A stretch of 11,129 bases of DNA, from assembly GCA_040752515.1 (NCBI GenBank), contig JBFMGQ010000048.1:1-11129 (forward strand). Reading direction: 5' to 3'. The notes beneath the pieces were generated by a model. The model was not told the origin of the DNA, made no database searches, and saw nothing but the letters and a program-made list of their open reading frames with translations. Both the position numbers and the translations under genes were made by a program. Below are positions 6,930-11,129 of this stretch, piece by piece. The stretch's first letter is position 1. Each line of letters opens with the position of its first letter. Origin of the DNA: Tenuifilum sp040752515 (GTDB taxonomy: Bacteria; Bacteroidota; Bacteroidia; Bacteroidales; Tenuifilaceae).

Positions 6930-7670
6930 CTAAACCAGTGGCAAAACCGATGAATTGCCCGGACTTAAAAGGGCTTGCTTAAAACATTCGAACGAGAGCT
7001 TTTCCAGCTTGAACGTAGTATAAGTACTTCCAACCTGATGAATAAAATGCGAATCGGAATTACGGATAAACTGCGTATTGGGCTTTATCGGGTTGCTTTC
7101 CCTAACCTGTTCAACCAATGAGTTTTTTGAGATTTCGAGGGCATCGTATTCTAGCGATGGTGGCACAAAGCCAAGCTGACTGGTTACGCTATACTTTGGT
7201 CTATCGACATGCGCAGGTATGAAAACACCACCAATTCCATGAACAAACCCCGCAACCTCATCGATACTCTTTGTTAGCGCGGCATGGAGCAGGTAATCGA
7301 TTTCTTGTACTATTTCATCCTGTTCATTCACCTGTACCTGATAACCAAAAACATCGGGTTTATTGGGAATTCGTGTGATATTATGCTCAATGAATTCCTG
7401 CAGGGCAAGTCGTTGCTCTTCAGTATCAACCAGACAAAGACAGTGGATTTCCTCGCGGGTATTTACCTCGGCACCATACAAGCAGTAAATCCCTCGTTTT
7501 GCTGCCAAGCTACGTGTTAATGGGCCATGAAGAGTACAGTTGTGATCGGTTACAGCAATTAACCCCAATCCCATCTGATAGGCACGTGTCACAATATTCA
7601 CCGGGCTCATCTCCAAATCGGCACATGGCGAGAGAACCGAATGAATATGCAAATCGGCCTTTACTATCAT
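6930..7670 (-). CDS. PHP-domain metal-dependent phosphoesterase-like protein
   Basis: The 246-residue product has the PHP metal-binding motifs: DLHIHS (6-11, H8 and H10), TDHN (41-44, D42 and H43), E68 in GAEVN, H76 in REEIHCL, H154 in PAHVDRP, and D206 and H208 in NSDSH. These normally bind a two- or three-metal site (Zn, Mn or Fe) that hydrolyses phosphoester bonds. The set is complete, so it is probably an active cytoplasmic enzyme. The substrate is unknown; nucleotides, a phosphoprotein of the neighbouring kinase-like proteins or a small phosphate ester are all possible. Histidinol phosphatase and DNA polymerase PHP domains are unlikely from context. Its ATG overlaps the TGA of the upstream DRTGG gene (ATGA, 4-bp overlap), which implies coupled translation and a joint role. 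Confidence 0.88.
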   Translation of the reverse strand: MIVKADLHIHSVLSPCADLEMSPVNIVTRAYQMGLGLIAVTDHNCTLHGPLTRSLAAKRGIYCLYGAEVNTREEIHCLCLVDTEEQRLALQEFIEHNITRIPNKPDVFGYQVQVNEQDEIVQEIDYLLHAALTKSIDEVAGFVHGIGGVFIPAHVDRPKYSVTSQLGFVPPSLEYDALEISKNSLVEQVRESNPIKPNTQFIRNSDSHFIHQVGSTYTTFKLEKLSFECFKQALLSPGNSSVLPLV

Positions 7671-8005
7671 TTTGAATGGATAAGGTTATACAGCATACCG
7701 CTTACCTCAAAGGCTTGCAGATTGGTGCCTAAAATGGGAATCTCCTCGTTATTGCTCTGCACCATGGTGTTAGCTTCGGGCTCAAGACCTTTAACTAGAA
7801 TAACGGCCGAAATATCCTTTAACGTGGCAACGGCCATCACATTTACGTGAGTTTGCAGGGTTATCCAAATTGCACCTGCAGGGGCATTGCCCATCACATC
7901 GCTTAACAAATCGGAGGTGTAACCCCCGGTAACCTCTTTATTCAACCCGGCAGAACCGGAATAAACCTTTAGGTTTAGAGCCTCAACTACATCCTTAACG
8001 GTCAT
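7667..8005 (-). CDS. DRTGG-domain protein, copy 1 (VTGG motif kept)
   Basis: This 112-residue protein is a single DRTGG domain. The family signature runs EVTGGYTSDLLSDVMG (24-39), followed by AIWITLQTHVNVMAVATL (45-62) and AVILVKG (67-73). DRTGG domains occur in CBS-containing and PTA-like proteins and as stand-alone proteins, and are thought to bind ligands or mediate regulation; no enzymatic activity is established. It is a paralogue of the protein at 9820-10164: both have SDL(L/M)SDV and a similar strand pattern. It starts 11 bp after the HydS-like gene and overlaps the PHP gene by 4 bp, so all three are probably translated from one message. No clear Shine-Dalgarno precedes the ATG. Confidence 0.85.
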   Translation of the reverse strand: MTVKDVVEALNLKVYSGSAGLNKEVTGGYTSDLLSDVMGNAPAGAIWITLQTHVNVMAVATLKDISAVILVKGLEPEANTMVQSNNEEIPILGTNLQAFEVSGMLYNLIHSK

Positions 8006-8016
8006 ATTCTGATGTT

Positions 8017-9384
8017 TTACTTATTTCGAATGGGTTTATCGCAATCCTTCCGGAATCGGTTTTCGCCCCAAATCCTCTTCATGATTCGGAACGAGTGTTC
8101 CGGATCAAGCTTGTTATGCTCCATTATTTTCTGCAGGAAAACGCATTGCGATACCGACGCGCTGCCCTGCACCACATCCTCGGCAAGCGAAAGGCACGAG
8201 GGTGCGCCACATACGCCACAGTCGATTCCGGGCAAAAAGCACATCATTTGGTTTACTCGCTTCATCTTAAGCATGGCTTTAGCCATGTCCTCGTCGAGCT
8301 TCAACATCGACCTGGGTTGCAACGGATTTAATGCGGTTCGGCCCGATATCACTGAGTCATACCTGGCTACCTTTTCGGAATTTTTATTGATACTCCACAC
8401 CGATACGCTACTGGCATTTTTACGAATTAGCTCGGCCGCCAGGAAACGGTTGCCGGGGGCAAGTATGCCACCGGCGCAGCTCTCATCGCATGCACGCAGC
8501 TCAAGGTAATCGATATCGGTGATTTCATCGTTCTCAACCTTTTCCAGGAATTCTATTACATTCCATATCCCATCAATAGCCAAGCAATGCCCATCGATAC
8601 ACGAAGCCTCGCCATTGGTTAACGCCCAAGTGTAACTCCGGGGGCTGAGCTCCGAAACAAACTGTTGCTCGCCACCATCTGGTAACCTATGCTTAACCTC
8701 CCGCAAAATTCGATTGTAAATGAAATCCATGTTGATAATTCCATCTATCTCCGACTTTTCCTCACCTTCAGGGCGTCGCACAGCAACAATCTTAGCGGCA
8801 CAGGGGGTTATGTAAAAGATACCGATATCGTTCTGGGGTACACCTTCATGAATAAGTTTTGTCTTTATGTACGAAGCGGTTAGGTCGAGCGGAGGCCGTA
8901 CAAGGGCAATACTATCAACTAACGAGGGAAACTTAACCTGAATCAGTCGGACAATTGCCGGACAAAACGATGAAATAACAGGCTTAGCCTCGGCGGTATC
9001 AACATAGGTATTCAGCTTCCCGATAAGATACTCAACCGAATCCTCAACCTCAATAATAGAGGTAAAACCAAGGGTGATAAGGGCTTTGGCAACCTCATCG
9101 TGCGATATCTCCTTGGGAAATTGTCCCAAAAGTACCGAGGGAATAAGGGCAATGCGGTACTTGTATGAAAATATTTTGCTGAAGTCGTCCTGTTGTACGG
9201 TAATGGCATGCGTTGGGCACACCCTGTAACACTCACCACAGTCGATGCAACGGTTACTAATGAGCTTTGCTTTACCATTTGTTACCCGAAGGGCTTCGGT
9301 GGGGCAAGCCCTCATGCAATGCGAGCAACCGATGCACACATCGGTAAGTATAGTAAGGGCATGGTAGAATTCTGAATTAGCCAC
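8017..9384 (-). CDS. HydS-like divergent [FeFe]-hydrogenase/iron-sulfur protein (putative H2 or redox sensor)
   Basis: This 455-residue protein has an N-terminal two-cluster ferredoxin domain (C17/20/23/27 and C46/49/52/56), a hydrogenase H-domain (about 75-330) and a C-terminal [4Fe-4S] motif C-x2-C-x4-C-x16-C (C389, C392, C397, C414). The four cysteines expected to bind the H-cluster are kept (C141, C195, C299, C303), but the motifs are altered: SSFCPAI in place of TSCCPxW, TPCAAK in place of MPCxxK, and ELRACDESCAGGILAP in place of ExMxCxxGCxxGGGQP. The proton-relay cysteine is Phe140, and the methionines of motifs 2 and 3 are Thr and Arg. From family knowledge, hydrogenases of the HydS type share such changes, have low turnover and are thought to be sensors; here there is no PAS domain, as in the group called D. 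The start is GTG at 9384, supported by GGAGGT 5 nt upstream. It lies 12 bp after the RsbW-like gene. An iron-sulfur scaffold without an H-cluster is the alternative. Confidence 0.85.
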   Translation of the reverse strand: MANSEFYHALTILTDVCIGCSHCMRACPTEALRVTNGKAKLISNRCIDCGECYRVCPTHAITVQQDDFSKIFSYKYRIALIPSVLLGQFPKEISHDEVAKALITLGFTSIIEVEDSVEYLIGKLNTYVDTAEAKPVISSFCPAIVRLIQVKFPSLVDSIALVRPPLDLTASYIKTKLIHEGVPQNDIGIFYITPCAAKIVAVRRPEGEEKSEIDGIINMDFIYNRILREVKHRLPDGGEQQFVSELSPRSYTWALTNGEASCIDGHCLAIDGIWNVIEFLEKVENDEITDIDYLELRACDESCAGGILAPGNRFLAAELIRKNASSVSVWSINKNSEKVARYDSVISGRTALNPLQPRSMLKLDEDMAKAMLKMKRVNQMMCFLPGIDCGVCGAPSCLSLAEDVVQGSASVSQCVFLQKIMEHNKLDPEHSFRIMKRIWGENRFRKDCDKPIRNK

Positions 9385-9389
9385 AGTTT

Positions 9390-9395
9390 ACCTCC
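9390..9395 (-). promoter_or_regulatory. Ribosome binding site supporting a GTG start for the HydS-like gene
   Basis: GGAGGT on the minus strand lies 5 nt before the GTG at 9384. There is no ATG nearby that would keep the first ferredoxin cluster intact, so GTG is the natural start. The site begins just past the TAG stop of the RsbW-like gene. Confidence 0.75.
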
Positions 9396-9396
9396 G

Positions 9397-9813
9397 CTAC
9401 TCCTTTAGGTTCACCTCAAACTCCAAGCGAGTTCCAACGCCAACAACGCTTGCTATCTTCATTTTATCGGTGTTCTCTTTAATGTTAGGAAGCCCCATCC
9501 CTGCGCCGAAACCCATCTCCCTCACAATAGGCGATGCGGTGGAAAACCCGGGTTTCATGGCCATTTCGATATCGGGAATTCCGGGGCCAACATCATCGAG
9601 CACAACACGTATCTTATCGGTATCAATGTCGACGTAAATCTTGCCCTGAAAGGCATGGGCAACGATGTTAACCTCCCCTTCGTACAGGGCAACCACAACC
9701 CGCTTAATGATGCTTGGCGAAACGTTGAGCTGCTTCAAAATCTTTTTCACCTGGCTCGAAGCCTGGCCTGCTCTCACAAAATCGCCCCCCTGTACCCTGT
9801 ACTCAAAATGCAT
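9397..9813 (-). CDS. RsbW/SpoIIAB-like ATP-binding serine-kinase-type protein
   Basis: This 138-residue protein is a single HATPase_c_2-type domain, the size of anti-sigma kinases. The N-box ALYEGEVNIVAHA (42-54) has the E-x3-N pair (E45, N49) that catalyses phosphotransfer in SpoIIAB/RsbW. The G1 box is DDVGPGIPD (73-81) and the G2 box GFGAGMGLPNIK (101-112), with GVGT at 125-128. In other systems such proteins phosphorylate an STAS-domain antagonist and hold a sigma factor or another target. Neither an STAS protein nor a sigma factor is encoded in this window, so the partner may be one of the cluster proteins or lie elsewhere. It starts 6 bp after the first DRTGG gene without a visible Shine-Dalgarno, which suggests translational coupling, and lies directly before the HydS-like gene. 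Confidence 0.87.
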   Translation of the reverse strand: MHFEYRVQGGDFVRAGQASSQVKKILKQLNVSPSIIKRVVVALYEGEVNIVAHAFQGKIYVDIDTDKIRVVLDDVGPGIPDIEMAMKPGFSTASPIVREMGFGAGMGLPNIKENTDKMKIASVVGVGTRLEFEVNLKE

Positions 9814-9819
9814 AGTTCG

Positions 9820-10164
9820 CTAGTAAACCGGTTTAACACCCTCGCCAAATAACAGTCCTGAAGCCCTGAACATGGTGAAAGGGCTCTCGATGAGCACAAT
9901 GCCGTTATCCTCGGCTAAGTTAATAATATCCTCGCTAACCGTTTTATTGCGGACAAAAATTATTGCCTGAATATCGGCCATTTCGGCAGTCCGAACGGCC
10001 TGCATGTTAGCCAAGCCGGTAATTAGCAGCAGCTTGTCCACCCGAACGGTCAGCACGTCGCTCATCAGGTCCGAGGCAAAGGCATACTCAATCTCGCTAT
10101 CCAGCTTATGCTGACAGCACACCACATTCCCGTTAACCAGTTCGGCCAGTTCCCTCAATTTCAT
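9820..10164 (-). CDS. DRTGG-domain-like protein, copy 2 (first gene of the cluster, TGG motif lost)
   Basis: This 114-residue protein aligns over its whole length with the DRTGG protein at 7667-8005. It has ASDLMSDVL (30-38) against TSDLLSDVM, LLLITGLANMQAVRTAEM (45-62) against AIWITLQTHVNVMAVATL, and AIIFVRNK (67-74) against AVILVKGL. The defining TGG is replaced: EIEYAFASD stands where copy 1 has EVTGGYTSD. It therefore belongs to the fold but may have lost or changed ligand binding. It is the first gene of the cluster, with a leader of about 44 nt from the proposed promoter, and its stop is 6 bp before the RsbW-like gene. A regulatory or adaptor role beside the HydS-like protein is an inference from position. 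Confidence 0.82.
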   Translation of the reverse strand: MKLRELAELVNGNVVCCQHKLDSEIEYAFASDLMSDVLTVRVDKLLLITGLANMQAVRTAEMADIQAIIFVRNKTVSEDIINLAEDNGIVLIESPFTMFRASGLLFGEGVKPVY

Positions 10165-10214
10165 TGTGTTAGTATTTTGTGTTTCACACTAGTATCGGAT
10201 AAATTTTACCTTTA

Positions 10215-10222
10215 CAAATTTA
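10215..10222 (-). promoter_or_regulatory. Candidate promoter (-7 element) of the hydrogenase cluster
   Basis: TAAATTTG on the minus strand matches the Bacteroidota -7 consensus TAnnTTTG exactly. It would give a transcript start near 10208 and a leader of about 44 nt before the ATG at 10164. A matching TTTG at -33 is not present; only a weak TGTTA-type sequence lies upstream. An activator may therefore be needed if the site is real. Confidence 0.45.
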
Positions 10223-10343
10223 CGTTATTTCTTTAACATTGTTACATTTATAACAGATGCTTAAAAACACAAATTGTCAGAACTCCGCCTCTCATGCAAG
10301 ATAGCTGAAAAAGGGGAGAAAAAGAAATGGGATGCTGGGAACG

Positions 10344-10378
10344 GTGAAACGTAAACCGTAAAACGGAAACGAACGACT
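10344..10378 (+). repeat. Degenerate direct repeat R1, copy a (partner at 10858-10899)
   Basis: This copy begins GTGAAACGTAAACCGTAAAA and ends GAACGACT. The partner at 10858-10899 begins GTGAACCGTGAGCCGTTAAA and ends GAACAACT. Both combine AACCGT-type words with a CGAAC tail in the same orientation, with several substitutions and a length difference. Confidence 0.5.
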
Positions 10379-10389
10379 GTATTTGTTTC

Positions 10390-10509
10390 ACAGAGTAACA
10401 TAGGGTTAACCACAGTGTTTCCCAGTGCAATTATTTTAATCTGTGCCAGCCGTGTTCAATTTCAACCCACGAACAACGACCAACAGCCAATGCCTCCTGT
10501 CATTCCGAA
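10390..10509 (+). repeat. Degenerate composite direct repeat R2, copy a
   Basis: In order it contains CACAGAGTAACATAGGGTTA, an AATCTGT word at 10438, TTCAATTTCAACCCACGAAC and CCTCCTGTCATTCCGA. The same words in the same order make up 10681-10781. The copies differ by indels and substitutions, so they look like old copies of one dispersed element rather than a fresh duplication. Confidence 0.6.
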
Positions 10510-10543
10510 CACCCTGTTCCGCTTTAGCGGGATTCTACATTTA

Positions 10544-10571
10544 GTGTGCAGTGTACAGTGTGCAGTGTACA
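10544..10571 (+). repeat. Exact 14-bp tandem repeat, two copies
   Basis: GTGTGCAGTGTACA occurs twice head to tail without mismatch (10544-10557, 10558-10571). The unit is itself built of two near-identical 7-bp halves (GTGTGCA and GTGTACA). Such simple arrays usually arise by slippage. I see no link to a gene. Confidence 0.85.
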
Positions 10572-10680
10572 GAGAGGTGCTTAGTGCTTGGCTGGCTGTA
10601 TATCAGCACATCTTTTCAATCTGTACTTTCTGCGTTCTGTTGAATTTACTATCAACAATTAAATTAATAAGTATCAAAGT

Positions 10681-10800
10681 GTTACACAGGGGTTGCACAG
10701 AGTTACACAGTGTAAATCTGTCCAATCTGCGTCATCAGCGTTCCATTTCAATTCACGAACTACGCCTTCCTGTCATTCCGAGCAAATGAGAGGAATCTCA
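10681..10800 (+). repeat. Degenerate composite direct repeat R2, copy b
   Basis: It contains GTTACACAGGGGTTGCACAG, AATCTGT at 10715, CGTTCCATTTCAATTCACGA and CCTTCCTGTCATTCCGA in the same order as copy a about 280 bp upstream. It continues into GAGGAATCTC, so this copy appears more complete at its right end. Confidence 0.6.
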
Positions 10801-10820
10801 TTATCAAGATGACATAGAAG

Positions 10821-10850
10821 AAGTTAGAGGAAGTTAGAGGAAGTTAAAAC
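10821..10850 (+). repeat. 10-bp tandem repeat (AAGTTAGAGG), two full copies and a partial one
   Basis: AAGTTAGAGG occurs at 10821-10830 and 10831-10840, and a third unit starts AAGTTA before diverging (10841-10850). It joins the R2 copy b block to the R1 copy b block. Confidence 0.8.
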
Positions 10851-10857
10851 GATAAAT

Positions 10858-10899
10858 GTGAACCGTGAGCCGTTAAACGAAATCGAACAACGAACAACT
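10858..10899 (+). repeat. Degenerate direct repeat R1, copy b
   Basis: This is the partner of 10344-10378, beginning GTGAACCGTGAGCCGTTAAA and ending in a duplicated CGAACAA word. In copy a, R1 lies to the left of R2; in copy b it lies to the right, so the two blocks have been rearranged or belong to a longer periodic array. Confidence 0.5.
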
Positions 10900-11019
10900 A
10901 TATCTAGTCATTAAAAGTGGTCTTATGCCGTCATTAGTACGCCTCTAATTCACAAACTTCGCCAAGCGATAGATACCAGTACATGATAACAAAAATTGCA
11001 GGTAAAAATTAAAAGCCGC

Positions 11020-11050
11020 TTTGATGATTTGCAAAAATTTAATAAGTTTG
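11020..11050 (+). promoter_or_regulatory. Bacteroidota-type promoter for a gene beyond the right edge
   Basis: TTTG (11020-11023) and TAAGTTTG (11043-11050) are separated by exactly 19 bp, a full match to the Bacteroidota sigma-A pattern TTTG-N19-TAnnTTTG. Transcription would start near 11056 and run rightwards out of the window. No start codon with an open frame is visible before the edge. Confidence 0.65.
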
Positions 11051-11057
11051 AAAATAG

Positions 11058-11120
11058 TATGATTGTAGTCATACATATCCACCCAGTTTAGGATGTATTG
11101 TATGGTTGTATCATACATAT
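11058..11120 (+). repeat. Two palindromic direct repeats just after the plus-strand promoter (operator-like)
   Basis: TATGATTGTAGTCATACATAT (11058-11078, shown minus its last base below 21) recurs as TATGGTTGTATCATACATAT (11101-11120), 43 bp apart start to start. Each copy contains inverted arms: TATGA/TCATA in the first and TATG/CATA in the second. An imperfect dyad between them (ATACATATCC and GGATGTAT) links the pair. They sit at and just after the predicted transcript start, where a repressor would block initiation. RNA hairpins in the leader are an alternative. Confidence 0.55.
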
Positions 11121-11129
11121 AAACGAGTT

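Larger units (their letters stand above)
10223..11019. other. Non-coding intergenic stretch with decayed repeats
   Basis: No convincing gene is present here. The longest open frame (plus strand, 10415-10789) has no family features and runs straight through repeat sequence. The content is low-complexity and repetitive: phrases such as CGAACAACGAACAAC, GTCATTCCGA and CACAGAGTTACACAG recur. This is the pattern of degraded, dispersed intergenic repeats seen in many Bacteroidota genomes. The individual repeats are listed separately. Confidence 0.7.

Noticed and set aside
8012..8509. 165-codon plus-strand open frame opposite the HydS-like gene
   Set aside because: It is antisense to a gene with many conserved cysteine motifs and encodes no recognisable protein, so it is a shadow of the real reading frame.
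10415..10789. 124-codon plus-strand open frame in the right intergenic region
   Set aside because: It crosses the degenerate repeat block and the 14-bp tandem array, has no ribosome site or recognisable domain, and its composition follows the repeats. It is most likely a chance frame.
10544..10850. CRISPR array
   Set aside because: The repeats are short (10 and 14 bp), directly tandem and without spacers of even length, and no cas genes are nearby.

Overview
The window looks like chromosomal DNA of an anaerobic, fermentative Bacteroidota, probably of the Bacteroidales/Marinilabiliales type. Three things point there: a CarboxypepD_reg-plus-plug outer-membrane receptor of the kind typical of that phylum; promoter-like sites matching the Bacteroidota pattern TTTG-N19-TAnnTTTG; and an intergenic region full of the short, decayed, low-complexity repeats common in these genomes. 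I cannot name a genus.

The centre (1718-10164) is one long minus-strand gene cluster of ten tightly spaced genes, transcribed from right to left. The downstream half is a catalytic module: a small thioredoxin-like [2Fe-2S] protein, HydB (NuoF-like, FMN/NADH site), HydA ([FeFe]-hydrogenase with an intact H-cluster) and HydC (NuoE-like). By family knowledge this is a multimeric NAD-linked, probably electron-bifurcating hydrogenase (NADH + reduced ferredoxin <-> H2). A hairpin terminator follows hydC.

The upstream half is an accessory module: DRTGG-domain protein, RsbW/SpoIIAB-like ATPase, a divergent hydrogenase-like iron-sulfur protein resembling putative sensory HydS, a second DRTGG-domain protein, a PHP-domain phosphoesterase-like protein and a stand-alone GHKL ATPase. 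The HydS-like protein keeps all four cysteines expected to hold an H-cluster but has lost the proton-relay cysteine and several second-sphere residues. I infer that this half senses H2 or redox state and controls the hydrogenase, perhaps by phosphorylation-type signalling. That role is not shown by the sequence. A perfect 12-bp inverted repeat sits exactly between the two halves.

The left edge (1-1554) holds the N-terminal part of an outer-membrane receptor. Its barrel is cut off and ends in about 15 unrelated residues, which suggests an insertion or rearrangement near position 117. The right edge (10165-11129) has no convincing gene. It contains the probable promoter of the cluster, a mosaic of degenerate direct and tandem repeats, and, at the extreme right, a plus-strand promoter followed by two copies of a palindromic motif that look like operators for a gene beyond the window.
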